From Flavihumibacter fluvii (GTDB taxonomy: Bacteria > Bacteroidota > Bacteroidia > Chitinophagales > Chitinophagaceae), in contig NZ_CP092333.1 in NCBI RefSeq assembly GCF_018595675.2, positions 1,264,001 to 1,328,000 on the forward strand: 64,000 bases of DNA. The letters run 5' to 3'. Of the stretch, positions 1 through 9,353 are shown in pieces (within the stretch, counting starts at the first letter, position 1; each line of letters starts with the position of its first letter). The notes below the pieces were generated by a model. The model ran no database searches and was not told the origin of the DNA. It saw only the letters and a program-made list of their open reading frames with translations. The position numbers and the translations under genes were made by a program.

Positions 1-1
1 A

Positions 2-178
2 AACGTATTGTTATCTGTTCAAAAGTATGGTACGATCCGGGGTAAAATCATAAAATGGGTTTTCGTGAAATCTGGTTTGATCCGGCTGTATAATTTATGC
101 AGCATTTGGATCGATAAAAAATATTTTGATGATGGATTGACATTGAACTACATAGTTATAGCCTGTAAACCCACATAA
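2..178 (+). CDS. C-terminal fragment, probable SAM-dependent methyltransferase
   Basis: An open frame runs from the window edge to a TAA at 176-178, giving 58 residues of a protein whose start lies outside the window. The visible part is basic and hydrophobic (motifs such as GKIIKWVF and LNYIVIACKP). Its ending resembles the C-termini of class I methyltransferases found in polysaccharide clusters, which finish in a short hydrophobic strand with a basic or proline tail. The stop lies only 9 nt before the first glycosyltransferase, so it is probably the upstream member of the same operon. The family call is weak because no SAM-binding motif is in view; that this is the tail of a real gene is fairly likely. 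Confidence 0.5.
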   Translation, partial: NVLLSVQKYGTIRGKIIKWVFVKSGLIRLYNLCSIWIDKKYFDDGLTLNYIVIACKPT

Positions 179-187
179 ACTAATTCA

Positions 188-1051
188 ATGAGTAATGTAG
201 CAGGCGTTGTTATTTTATACTTCCCTGATGTGGATCAGGTATTAAAAAATATTTCTACTTACATAAATGATGTTTCCGAATTATTAATAATTAATAACAC
301 GCCGGGTAATGATACTGACCTGCGGGATAAGCTTGCAGGTTTGAAGAATAATGATTTGTACTGGAAGAATGCAGAAAATGAAGGCATTGCAAAACCATTA
401 AATGCTGCGGCGACCTGGGCATTGGAAAGAGGGTACCAATGGCTGCTGACAATGGACCAGGATAGCTGTTTTAAACCGGATGAAATCAGAAGGTATATGG
501 AGTGGGTAAGGCATGGTGTTCCCGGAGATATCGCTATTGCAGGTCCTTCCTATGAGGCTATTACCGAAACAGGTGAAGCCGGGACAGTACGCATTTCATC
601 AGTGAATAAAGTAATTACATCTGGTAGCATTATCAATTTGCAGATTTGGGAAAAATTGAAAGGATTTGATGAGCGGTTTTTTATAGATGAAGTTGACCAT
701 GAATATTGTTACCATGCCATTCAGGAAAGGTTTAAAGTGGTTTGTTTACAGAATATTCACCTCACCCATAAAATGGGTAATCTGGTGACCAGGGGGTATT
801 TTGGGAAATTTGCCAAACGCCCAAGAATGGTTCATTCCCCATTAAGGATTTATTATATGGTAAGGAATTATTTACTGGTCAGGAAAAAATACCGGCAGTT
901 AATGCCTGGAGAGATTCACGCAAGGAACAAGGAGATTAAAGTTATTTTAAAGAACAACCTTCTTTTCTCCGGTCAATTTGTACAAACCTTAAAAATGGCG
1001 GTTAAAGGCTATCTTGATTACAGGAAAGGTGTCTTTGGAAAATATTCCTGA
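188..1051 (+). CDS. Glycosyltransferase family 2, rhamnosyltransferase-like
   Basis: This 287-residue protein has the GT-A fold layout of family 2 glycosyltransferases. It has an N-terminal beta strand with VVILYFPD, an IINN segment near residue 35, and a metal/nucleotide-binding DQDS motif at residues 90-93 in the context LLTMDQDS, which is typical of WbbL/RfbF rhamnosyltransferase-like enzymes. The acceptor-side acidic stretch FFIDEVDHEYC follows near residue 180. No signal peptide or membrane segment is evident, so it probably acts at the cytoplasmic membrane face on a lipid-linked sugar. It is followed after 7 nt by a second and then a third GT2 gene, which indicates a polysaccharide or O-antigen operon. 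The sugar donor and acceptor cannot be told from sequence. Confidence 0.88.
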   Translation: MSNVAGVVILYFPDVDQVLKNISTYINDVSELLIINNTPGNDTDLRDKLAGLKNNDLYWKNAENEGIAKPLNAAATWALERGYQWLLTMDQDSCFKPDEIRRYMEWVRHGVPGDIAIAGPSYEAITETGEAGTVRISSVNKVITSGSIINLQIWEKLKGFDERFFIDEVDHEYCYHAIQERFKVVCLQNIHLTHKMGNLVTRGYFGKFAKRPRMVHSPLRIYYMVRNYLLVRKKYRQLMPGEIHARNKEIKVILKNNLLFSGQFVQTLKMAVKGYLDYRKGVFGKYS

Positions 1052-1058
1052 AATTTGA

Positions 1059-2021
1059 ATGAAACAATTAATGCCCCCTTTTTTTTCAATATGTATTCCT
1101 GCATACGAGCGAGTAAATTACCTGCGTCGGTTGTTAGATAGTATTGCAGAACAGACTTTCCGTGATTTCGAAGTGATCATCAGCGATGATAGTAAAACTG
1201 ACCAGGTTCTTGCTTTAGTTAAGGCCTATTCAGATAAATTGACCATCCGGTATTTTCAAAACTCTCCTTCACTTGGCACGCCTTCTAATTGGAATAATGC
1301 TATATCGAAAGCTGCGGGACAATGGATCAAGCTGATCCATGATGATGACTGGTTTGCCAGCAGGGACAGCCTTAAAAAATTTGCGGAAAACGCCCATGAA
1401 CAGTCTCCTTTTGTTTTTTCAGCGTATGCCAACCATTTTGAGGCTGGCCACCTGAAACCGGAAATAAAGCGACTTTCGCCTGCCTGGTCTCGTCGAATAA
1501 TCCGGCAGCCTATGGCATTGCTGGCTTATAATGTAATAGGTCCACCCAGCGTAACACTTATTCACCGTACTGTCCTGGAGCAATATGACCCGCGATTTAA
1601 ATGGCGGGTAGATATGGAGTTTTATGTGCGCTTAATCAAGGAATTGAACAGGTTCAAATACATTGATGAGATCCTGGTTAATGTCGGTGTCAGCGAGTCG
1701 CAGGTGACTCAATCCTGTATTTACCAGCCAACGGTTGAATTACCCGAAGGGTTGTTGTTACTCCGCAAACATGGGGACAAACCCCTGGATAATGTTTGGG
1801 TCTATGACGCTTGGTGGCGATTGTTACGCAATATGGAAATCTTTACCCTGGAAAAACTGGAACAATATACGAACGAGCCATGGCCGGCTATTATACAACA
1901 GATGGTCATTGACCTGGCGGGGATACCAGCTGCTTTCCTTAAATTAGGCGTACTTTCCAAAGCTTTTATGTTTGCTTCCTATTTAAAAAACAAGTCATTA
2001 ATAAGCCATCCCGTATCTTGA
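1059..2021 (+). CDS. Glycosyltransferase family 2
   Basis: This 320-residue GT2 enzyme opens with FSICIPAYERVNYLRRLLDS, the classic first strand and helix of the family. SDDS follows at residues 42-45 and a DxD-type HDDDW at residues 94-98. The C-terminal third is more variable and hydrophobic (AFLKLGVLSKAFMF) and may touch the membrane. The start ATG lies 7 nt after the preceding gene's stop, and its TGA overlaps the TTG start of the next gene, so the three GT2 genes are very likely one translationally coupled unit. The donor sugar is unknown. Confidence 0.88.
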   Translation: MKQLMPPFFSICIPAYERVNYLRRLLDSIAEQTFRDFEVIISDDSKTDQVLALVKAYSDKLTIRYFQNSPSLGTPSNWNNAISKAAGQWIKLIHDDDWFASRDSLKKFAENAHEQSPFVFSAYANHFEAGHLKPEIKRLSPAWSRRIIRQPMALLAYNVIGPPSVTLIHRTVLEQYDPRFKWRVDMEFYVRLIKELNRFKYIDEILVNVGVSESQVTQSCIYQPTVELPEGLLLLRKHGDKPLDNVWVYDAWWRLLRNMEIFTLEKLEQYTNEPWPAIIQQMVIDLAGIPAAFLKLGVLSKAFMFASYLKNKSLISHPVS

Positions 2022-3013
2022 GCTTATCCATCATCATAGTTAATTATAAATCGGAGCAACTGATCATTGATTCTTTGCAGTCGTTCCTGCCTGCATCGGT
2101 AATTGATCCGGAAATCATCATTGTTGACAATGATTCCGGGGATGAGCGCCTGGCAAAACTGATCGACGCATTCCCGCAAATCAGGCTGATTAAAATGGGC
2201 TATAATGCCGGTTTCGCCCGTGCAAATAATGAAGGCATAAAACAATCATCTAATGAGGTGGTTTTACTGCTGAATCCTGATACCCTGGCACCCAACCAGG
2301 CTATTGATCGATGCTACACGCAATTCAGCCAGGATAAATACGTTGCCTGCGGCGTTCAGTTGTTGAATGCAGATGGAAGTCCCCAGATCTCTGGTAACTA
2401 TTTTATGAAGGGCGGACTGAACAACCTTTTGCCTTTGCCTATCCTGGGCGAGTTCCTCAAATGGCTGGGGGAATCATTCGGGGTAAAAAAGCCCAATTTG
2501 CCAGATAGTAATGCACAGGTAGAAGTTGACTGGATCAATGGTGCTTTCCTGATGGTCAGGAAAAGCATCATTCAACAGGCCGGGCTGCTTGATGAAGATT
2601 TCTTCTTGTATGCCGAAGAGATCGAATGGTGTTCCAGGCTAAGGAAAACCGGACCGTTGTGTATTTATGGCGAAATAAAAGTTACCCACCTGCAGGGTGA
2701 AACAGCCAATGAAAACTTCGGCTCATCAGGAAAAGGCTATTATAACCTGTATGACAAAAAAGGATTGCAGATCCTGGTATCGAATTTCCTGCGCATCAGG
2801 AAACAATTTGGGATTGCCTGGTTTCTCTTTCACTTAACTATTTACTTACTTGAAATTCCGGTTTTATTGCTGGGCTATTTGGTCAGGCAAATTTCTGCCA
2901 GGAAAACATATTCCTTTTCCATGGTTCAGGGGTACATGGCTAATATGGTCAGGCTGGCCGCACTTACCCCCCGTATCATCAGGAACAGGCCTTACTTCTA
3001 TAAAGTGCTCTGA
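2018..3013 (+). CDS. Glycosyltransferase family 2 (WbbL-like), TTG start
   Basis: This 331-residue GT2 protein begins SLSIIIVNYKSEQL. It carries VDNDS near residue 37, NAGFARANN at 63-71 and the nucleotide-binding LLNPDT at 84-89, all typical of WbbL-like rhamnosyltransferases. An EE pair in FFLYAEEIEWC (about residue 200) matches the usual catalytic region. A hydrophobic segment near residues 265-290 may anchor it to the membrane. The only start giving a complete first beta strand is TTG at 2018, which overlaps the TGA of the upstream gene in the sequence TTGA, so expression probably depends on translational coupling. It appears to be the last gene of the cluster. Confidence 0.87.
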   Translation: MSLSIIIVNYKSEQLIIDSLQSFLPASVIDPEIIIVDNDSGDERLAKLIDAFPQIRLIKMGYNAGFARANNEGIKQSSNEVVLLLNPDTLAPNQAIDRCYTQFSQDKYVACGVQLLNADGSPQISGNYFMKGGLNNLLPLPILGEFLKWLGESFGVKKPNLPDSNAQVEVDWINGAFLMVRKSIIQQAGLLDEDFFLYAEEIEWCSRLRKTGPLCIYGEIKVTHLQGETANENFGSSGKGYYNLYDKKGLQILVSNFLRIRKQFGIAWFLFHLTIYLLEIPVLLLGYLVRQISARKTYSFSMVQGYMANMVRLAALTPRIIRNRPYFYKVL

Positions 3014-3172
3014 TGCCTGGAAAGATGCCAACGGATTACATCTGCACCTCGTTGATTCCTCCGCGTAACCGGTAACCAGCACTTAATGATTCCGGTTATG
3101 CCAGATTGACGGCTAATAGCCGGGCGGTTAACCTGGCAAATTATGGAAGGGTGATGTGTGTCTTTTGAGAGT

Positions 3173-3205
3173 AAATGAAGACCACATGAAGACCATGTGA
3201 AGATT
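3173..3205 (+). repeat. Three tandem 11-bp repeats, core TGAAGACC
   Basis: Three consecutive 11-mers (AAATGAAGACC, ACATGAAGACC, ATGTGAAGATT) share the core TGAAGAyy at exactly one helical turn spacing. Direct repeats with an 11-bp period are the typical layout of binding sites for OmpR/PhoB-type winged-helix regulators. The next annotated gene downstream encodes a phosphoesterase, but it starts 320 bp away, so a regulatory link is only inferred. Confidence 0.5.
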
Positions 3206-3275
3206 TCCCAAATTGGACGTCATCTGCCCGCAAAAAACAGTACATCCAATTTTTGAAAAACTAAAAAATGACAAA

Positions 3276-3410
3276 ATGTCAAACGCGAAGGATAACCTGA
3301 TCACTAGAAACATGAGTGGCTCCCTTGGACAACAGGTCGTTTTTTGTAACGGGGGGCGGGCAGATGACCTGCATTCCGGAAGGTCGGTATCAACTGGTGC
3401 TTCGCCATAA
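3276..3410 (+). CDS. Doubtful 44-residue ORF, possible truncated small-protein remnant
   Basis: An ATG frame encodes a short protein beginning MSNAKDNLITRN, followed by SGSLGQQVVF. This opening pattern (charged start, then SGxLGxxVVF) recalls a family of small Bacteroidota proteins usually over 100 residues long. Here the frame loses that character after about residue 25 and ends at residue 44, so it could be a frameshifted remnant. There is no clear promoter or ribosome-binding site. The family resemblance is from memory only and may be coincidental. Confidence 0.25.
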   Translation: MSNAKDNLITRNMSGSLGQQVVFCNGGRADDLHSGRSVSTGASP

Positions 3411-3524
3411 TGATAAGATAATACTACTATTGTGCTGTTTACAGTCAAATATTTATTCGGTTTAAGCCTACTTTTAAATGACGAATAACCGAATGTTTCA
3501 GCTTCTAATAATAAATATAACCGG

Positions 3525-6500
3525 ATGAAGCGCCATCTTTTAATTGGCTACTTATTGATTTCAGTAAGTGCTTTTACGCAAACCCAACCTGCCTTTGTTG
3601 TTAATGCACATTCTCATAACGATTATGAACAATTGCACCCTTTTGAATCTGCCTATAATGAACAATTCGGCTCAATTGAGGCGGATGTTTTTTTGAAAGA
3701 CGGACAATTGCTTGTTGCCCATGAATGGAATGAACTTAACAAAAATAGAACACTTAAAAGCCTCTACCTAGATAAGCTAAGCAGGAAAATAGCGGAGCAT
3801 AAGGGTTCTGTTTATGCCGATCCAAAGAAGTCCTTGCAACTGTTGATTGATATTAAATCAGCATCAGGGCCTACCCTGGATACTTTAGTTTCCTTATTAC
3901 GATCTTACCCGGCGGTCATCAATAATCCAACTATCCGGATCGTTATCAGTGGCAATAAGCCCGACGAACATTTATATTCAACCTATCCATCCTTTATTCT
4001 TTTTGATGGCAGGCTGGGCGGGGAGTATAGCCCGCAGGCCCTGGATAAAATAGCGCTCCTGAGTGATGATTTCTCTCAATATTCTTCATGGGATGGCAAG
4101 GGTATATTGCCGTATGCAGACAGCCTTAAAATTGCCAGCCTGGTCGGGAAGGCACATGGATTTAAAAAACCAGTTCGCTTCTGGGCCAGTCCGGATTCAC
4201 CAAATTCCTGGAACCAGTTGATCCGATTGGGGGTAGATTATATCAATACAGATCGAATTGGTGAGTTGTCTTCCTTCCTGCAAAACCCGGCAAGGTATTT
4301 CTATGAAGAAAAACTCGATAACCTCAGCCTTCACGATGATACAGTTTCCTTAATGCCCTACAACCGGATCATCCGGTCAGCTGGTTCGGTGATTCGTTTT
4401 GGAGACCCCAACCTGGAAAATCATGCTCTCGATGTGGCCGCTTTACCTGGCGGTAAACATGTTGTGGTTGAAGACAGGTATGGCATTTTTATTCTTGACC
4501 TGGCCCAAAAAAAGATCTTTCAAAGATGGTCTTACAGTGACCAGCCAGGCTACCAATCATATATCAGTACCTACTCTGGAATAAAGGTTTTTAATAGTGG
4601 TGGAAAGACCTGGATTACCTGGGGAGCATCTTCGCACGATAGTGACGCTGCAGTGATGCTTGCGGAATGGACGGATAGCCTGAAAAACATATCAGGGATC
4701 CCGGTAATTAAAAGGGATCCTGCCTCAAATGCTTTACCCAATGAGGTATTGGTTCAAAACGAAGGTGCTGAAACCTTCCTGTATGTGGTCTTAAATGGCA
4801 ATGATCAGCTGTTGAAATTAAGACTGCGGGATAAACAAATCATCTGGCAAAGCAATACGGGTATGGCACCTTATGGCGTCACGATGGCAAACCAGAAAAT
4901 TTACGTTACGAACTGGGCAGGCCCCAGGGCAACCGATAGTACCAGGGAAAGAGCAGGAATTCCCTGGGGAATGGTCTACACTGATCCACGGACGGGTGCA
5001 ACTGCTGCTGGTACTGTTTCCGTCATTGATCCTGCCACCGGCAAACTGTTGAAGGAGATTTCAGTGGGACTTCATCCAAATGCGATAAAAGCCGGGCGAG
5101 GTGGCCGGTTTGTATACGTAAGTAATGGTTCAGATGACAAGGTTTCGGTGATCAATACGCGAAAAGATAAGGTCATTGAAAATATAGGGGTTGGACTAAT
5201 CAAAGGGTCGAAAGCATATACCGGCAGTACTCCCAATGGCCTGGAACTAAGTGCTGATAATACAAATTTGTATGTATCAAACGGCCTGGACAATGCAGTA
5301 GCGGTGGTAAGCCTGGGAAAAAAATCTTCAGTGGCAGGGAAAGGAAAATCTTACATAAAGGGCTTTATCCCAACAGAAGCGTATCCGGCTGGGTTAGTGC
5401 TGGTAAATAATATGCTGGTAGTAACGAATCTTGAGTCGGGTGGGGCTGATGTAATTCAGCCATCGAAGAATGCTCGGTCAATCCACAATCAACTTGGTTC
5501 GGTAAGCCTTATCCCCCTTCCTGATAATAGCCAACTTGAAACCTATACCGGGCAGGTTTTTGAAATGAGCCTTATGGGCCGGGTGGATGCATTTCAACAA
5601 CCGGTTCGCAGCGGAATTGCTCCGGTACCGGTTCCAGCCCGGCTAGGGGAACCCTCTACATTTAAGCACGTTGTTTATATCATCAAGGAAAACAAGACCT
5701 ATGACCAGGTATACGGGGATTTGCCTGCCGGTAGGGGTGATAGTTCCTTGTGTATTTTTGGGAACCTGATTACACCGAATATGCATGCCCTGGCCAAACA
5801 ATATGGCTGGATGGACAATTACTATGCCTCGGGTAAATCTTCTGCTGAAGGACACCAGTGGACTGATGCTGCAATGGTTTCGGATTATGTTGAAAAAAAT
5901 GTGCGCGCCTGGTTCCGAAGTTATCCGCACCGCCAGGAAGATGCACTGGTCTACAATAAAAGTGGTTTTATCTGGAACCAGGCCCTTGATCATGGTAAAT
6001 CGGTGCGGATTTTTGGGGAAGCCTGCAAGACCATTTATGATGAAAAGCTTGGCTGGTCAGATATCTATTCATCCTATAAAGCCGGACATGCCCCTGCCTG
6101 GTATAACACCAGTACCATTGCCCGAATCCGCCCCATCATTTCTCCTTATTACCCCGATTGTGATAATATCGCTTTCAACGATCAGCAGCGTGCCGATGAA
6201 TTTATTAAAGAGTGGAAAGCCTATGAGGCCGGCGACAGTTTACCGAACCTGATGATCCTTTCATTGCCGAATGATCACAGCGCTGGCACGTCCCCGGGAT
6301 TTCCTACACCCAATGCAATGGTAGCTGATAATGACCTTGCTGTTGGTCGGATCGTAGAAGCAATTACTACCAGCAAATATTGGGATTCAACGGTCATATT
6401 TATTACCCAGGATGACTCACAGAGCGGATGGGACCATATATCCGCTTATCGCACTATAGGTTTGGTGATCAGTCCATATAGTACCGGCAAACTTGTTACT

Positions 6501-6830
6501 ACCAACTATAACCAAACCTCCATGCTGCGTACGATTGAACAAATCCTTGGCATCCCACCCATGAATATTATTGATGCTACAGCAAAACCCATGTTCGATT
6601 GCTTTGGTGAAGTAAAAAAAATATCCCGGTATACAAATTTGCCAAATAATATACCACTCGATGAAATGAACAAAGGGCTCAACTCATTAAACGGGAAAGC
6701 CAGGAAGTTCGCACTTCAGTCATTAGATGAAGTATTTAATGAAGTTGATGGTGGACAAGATGATAAAATGAACCGGATATTATGGTTTTACGCGAAAGGC
6801 AATCAACCTTATCCGCTTATCAGGAAGTAA
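3525..6830 (+). CDS. Secreted three-module phosphoesterase: GDPD-like + YncE propeller + alkaline-phosphatase-fold domain
   Basis: The 1101-residue protein starts with a signal peptide (about residues 1-20, ending AFTQTQ). Residues 25-260 form a GDPD/PI-PLC-like domain of the AIM6-related type: HSHNDY at 29-34, IEADVFL near 50 and a following AHEW supply the histidine/acidic active-site pattern. Residues 275-700 look like a YncE/YVTN beta-propeller (for example GRFVYVSNGSDDKVSVI). From about residue 713 comes a PF04185-type phosphoesterase domain with KENKTYDQ, SAEGHQW, LPNDHSAG near 915 and a metal-site QDDSQSGWDH near 961. Propeller-phosphatase proteins are common in Bacteroidota; the extra N-terminal GDPD-like module is unusual. 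It probably acts in the periplasm or outside the cell on phosphate esters. The substrate is unknown. Confidence 0.85.
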   Translation: MKRHLLIGYLLISVSAFTQTQPAFVVNAHSHNDYEQLHPFESAYNEQFGSIEADVFLKDGQLLVAHEWNELNKNRTLKSLYLDKLSRKIAEHKGSVYADPKKSLQLLIDIKSASGPTLDTLVSLLRSYPAVINNPTIRIVISGNKPDEHLYSTYPSFILFDGRLGGEYSPQALDKIALLSDDFSQYSSWDGKGILPYADSLKIASLVGKAHGFKKPVRFWASPDSPNSWNQLIRLGVDYINTDRIGELSSFLQNPARYFYEEKLDNLSLHDDTVSLMPYNRIIRSAGSVIRFGDPNLENHALDVAALPGGKHVVVEDRYGIFILDLAQKKIFQRWSYSDQPGYQSYISTYSGIKVFNSGGKTWITWGASSHDSDAAVMLAEWTDSLKNISGIPVIKRDPASNALPNEVLVQNEGAETFLYVVLNGNDQLLKLRLRDKQIIWQSNTGMAPYGVTMANQKIYVTNWAGPRATDSTRERAGIPWGMVYTDPRTGATAAGTVSVIDPATGKLLKEISVGLHPNAIKAGRGGRFVYVSNGSDDKVSVINTRKDKVIENIGVGLIKGSKAYTGSTPNGLELSADNTNLYVSNGLDNAVAVVSLGKKSSVAGKGKSYIKGFIPTEAYPAGLVLVNNMLVVTNLESGGADVIQPSKNARSIHNQLGSVSLIPLPDNSQLETYTGQVFEMSLMGRVDAFQQPVRSGIAPVPVPARLGEPSTFKHVVYIIKENKTYDQVYGDLPAGRGDSSLCIFGNLITPNMHALAKQYGWMDNYYASGKSSAEGHQWTDAAMVSDYVEKNVRAWFRSYPHRQEDALVYNKSGFIWNQALDHGKSVRIFGEACKTIYDEKLGWSDIYSSYKAGHAPAWYNTSTIARIRPIISPYYPDCDNIAFNDQQRADEFIKEWKAYEAGDSLPNLMILSLPNDHSAGTSPGFPTPNAMVADNDLAVGRIVEAITTSKYWDSTVIFITQDDSQSGWDHISAYRTIGLVISPYSTGKLVTTNYNQTSMLRTIEQILGIPPMNIIDATAKPMFDCFGEVKKISRYTNLPNNIPLDEMNKGLNSLNGKARKFALQSLDEVFNEVDGGQDDKMNRILWFYAKGNQPYPLIRK

Positions 6831-6839
6831 TCATTCCAG

Positions 6840-9353
6840 CTAAGTTTTCCTTGACCGCCAGGCTTGCCAGGCCGTCAGGGCCAGCAGCAGGTAAACCAAT
6901 ATTGCACAAACAGTAGTAATGGTTTTACTGATGGTTACTGATGCAGGTTCAAACCTGAATTCAATCGTATGGTCTCCAGCTGGTATGGCCATGCCACGCA
7001 ACACGTAATCGACCTTTACATAGGGTGCCAGTTTTCCATCGACATAGGCGTTCCATCCTTTGTCGTAATGGATTTCACTAAAGACGGCAAACTGGTTGCT
7101 GGCAGATTTTGTTTTGTAAACGATCTTATCATTGAGGTTCTCTACCCACTGGATACTTGCTGTTGAATCATAAGTGGGGGATTGCCCGCCGATTGAAGCG
7201 TATTTCTGTTGGATGACTGCGATATCCTTAAGGTTAGTGCTATCCAAAGCCTGCATTTCTTCATCAGCATTCTTAACATATTTGATGGATTTCACCAGCC
7301 ATGCTGCGCCAAATGCACCTGTATTAAGCTGTGCCACCGGTTGGTTATTGGCCGGGTTGGTACCGATGAAATACCGTGTATTCAACATATTGAATACATT
7401 CATATTTCCTTTTGATAATTGCTTTTCTATAAGGTCGTTATATAGGCTGAGTTTAGCCGGACTATACCCGCCAACTGAATTGTGGAAATAGGATGCCCTG
7501 GATCCATTGAAAGGCCCCTGGTTGTCAATCTGGTCAAATACCCGGAAAGGTTTATTGGTATCTTTTAAAATTTCCAGGTCAGCAGCTGTGGGTTGGAAAG
7601 AATTTTCAAATGCTTCCTTTTCTACATAATTTTCGGCATTCAGGTACCTGGCTGCCACGCCAATAAGGTCAAAAGAACTGGCCACCAATACCCCTGCCAA
7701 CAATACCTGCTGCGTGATTTTATCTTTCAGGTATGCGCCTATCAATACTACAGCAATGGCAATTAATAAAAAACTCCTGAGCAGGTCGCTGGTAAATAAT
7801 CCCTGCCTGTCGTCCTGCAAACTTCTCACAACAGTCTGGCCAAAAGCAGCAGCTTGTTGCTGGATTTGCGGGGTTACGTTGCCCTGGGCGCCATTTAACA
7901 TCATACCCGATAATTGTTCCTTCAATGCGGCATCATTCGGTCCTGCAAAATCTGCCGTCAGGTAAAAAGCAAGCAGTAAGGCAAATACACCACCAGTAAT
8001 ATAAACAGCAGTTTTGAATTTTTTCCAGGCTAACTCTTTTGGCATTTTTGCAGCTATCAATTCCTGTAATCCAAGTGCCGCCATTAAAGGGAACAACAAT
8101 TGCGGAATGACAAGGGCCATGGAAGGCGCCCGGAATTTATTATACAAGGGGAGATAATCGAAAATAAAATAATTGAGTGAGGAGAAGTTTTTGCCCCAGG
8201 ATAAAAATATCGCAAATATCACGGCTGCTACTATCCACCATTTGTGCCAGCTCCTGGTAAAAACCAATGCTACTATAAAAAGGAAGCAGATGATGGACCC
8301 CAGGTAAACCGGACCAGCATGGCCGGGTTGGTTGCCCCAATAGGCGTAGCTGTTTGCAAACTGGATAGCACTTTCTTCAGGAACACCTGCTTCTGTTAGT
8401 TTTTCCGCAAAGGCCGATTTGCCTGGCTTAAATGCCCTGCCAGCGCTTCCGCCACCATAGATGCCAGGTGTAAATATTGAAAAGGTCTCCGCTATGCCAT
8501 AACTACCGTAAAAAAAGGCATAATCTTTATTCAATCCACCTTTCGACTTATTAGTACTGTCAGAAAGGGTAAGTTCTGATTTACCACCGCGCATGGACTC
8601 ATGCGAATATTCCTGCAGCGGAAGCCAGGTTACTGCATAGGTACCCAGGCCAACCAGGGCTGCAACGAGGGCCACTCCTAAAGCTGGAAATATTTCCCGT
8701 AATTGTTTTTCACGGACACTATTCACCAAATAGGCAATGGTGATCAGTGCCATAATAATACTGGTATAATACACTACCTGAACGTGTTGTGTACTGATCT
8801 GAAGCCCAAAGAACAAAGCCAGTAGTGCAGCACCCGCCAAATATTTGCGTTGATATATGAGGATAAGTGATCCAATTACCGCAGGGGCATAAGCTATGGC
8901 CATCATCTGTGTATTATGGCCCACTGCTATGATGATGGGGTCGAATGTGGCATACGCATAGGCAATTGCCGCCATTGCACTGATATAAGGATTGATCCTG
9001 AAGACCAGGCACATAAAATAAAAAGCTAAACAAGCCAGGAAGAAAAAACTGATGGGAACAGGTAATCCAAGCGTAATAATTGGTTGCAGTATAATGGTTT
9101 GGATAGCCGGGCCATCATAGGCAATGGTATATGCAGGCATTCCGCTAAATAAACTATTCGTCCATAAAGGGAAATGCCCATATTTTTCCTTGAATTCAAA
9201 GGATTGCTGGGCCATTCCTTTCCAACCGATAATATCGTGCTGCTCCAAAACTTTGCCCTGGATTGCTGGCTGGCAATAAATAACGGCGATCAGCAGAAAC
9301 AGGACAATTGCAAGAATATGGGGGATTGCGGTTTTAAACCAGGTTGATTTCAT
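6840..9353 (-). CDS. YfhO family multi-spanning membrane protein
   Basis: The 837-residue product has about a dozen hydrophobic segments (first at residues 8-28, last near the C-terminus) and large extracytoplasmic loops. It matches YfhO, a GT-C-like family linked to glycosylation of cell-wall polymers such as lipoteichoic acid in Firmicutes. QDIIGWKGMAQ-like and LWTNSLFSGMPAY segments near the N-terminus are characteristic of Bacteroidota members. The start was moved to the ATG at 9353 (MKSTWFKTA), because the 19 extra residues of the longest frame are not family-like. It follows a GT2 gene on the same strand, so both may serve surface glycan assembly. The donor is probably a polyprenyl-linked sugar, by family inference. 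Confidence 0.85.
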   Translation of the reverse strand: MKSTWFKTAIPHILAIVLFLLIAVIYCQPAIQGKVLEQHDIIGWKGMAQQSFEFKEKYGHFPLWTNSLFSGMPAYTIAYDGPAIQTIILQPIITLGLPVPISFFFLACLAFYFMCLVFRINPYISAMAAIAYAYATFDPIIIAVGHNTQMMAIAYAPAVIGSLILIYQRKYLAGAALLALFFGLQISTQHVQVVYYTSIIMALITIAYLVNSVREKQLREIFPALGVALVAALVGLGTYAVTWLPLQEYSHESMRGGKSELTLSDSTNKSKGGLNKDYAFFYGSYGIAETFSIFTPGIYGGGSAGRAFKPGKSAFAEKLTEAGVPEESAIQFANSYAYWGNQPGHAGPVYLGSIICFLFIVALVFTRSWHKWWIVAAVIFAIFLSWGKNFSSLNYFIFDYLPLYNKFRAPSMALVIPQLLFPLMAALGLQELIAAKMPKELAWKKFKTAVYITGGVFALLLAFYLTADFAGPNDAALKEQLSGMMLNGAQGNVTPQIQQQAAAFGQTVVRSLQDDRQGLFTSDLLRSFLLIAIAVVLIGAYLKDKITQQVLLAGVLVASSFDLIGVAARYLNAENYVEKEAFENSFQPTAADLEILKDTNKPFRVFDQIDNQGPFNGSRASYFHNSVGGYSPAKLSLYNDLIEKQLSKGNMNVFNMLNTRYFIGTNPANNQPVAQLNTGAFGAAWLVKSIKYVKNADEEMQALDSTNLKDIAVIQQKYASIGGQSPTYDSTASIQWVENLNDKIVYKTKSASNQFAVFSEIHYDKGWNAYVDGKLAPYVKVDYVLRGMAIPAGDHTIEFRFEPASVTISKTITTVCAILVYLLLALTAWQAWRSRKT

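Larger units (their letters stand above)
3014..3524. other. 511-bp intergenic region after the glycosyltransferase cluster
   Basis: No convincing full-length gene is present. I see a short hairpin (CGGCTAATAGCCG, 3110-3122) without a T-run, an 11-bp tandem repeat at 3173-3205, a doubtful 44-codon reading frame at 3276-3410, and an AT-rich stretch just before the next gene. No exact TAnnTTTG promoter element was found on the plus strand here. Confidence 0.6.

Noticed and set aside
3110-3122. Small hairpin after the glycosyltransferase cluster as a terminator
   Set aside because: A 5-bp stem without a T-run is too weak to call.
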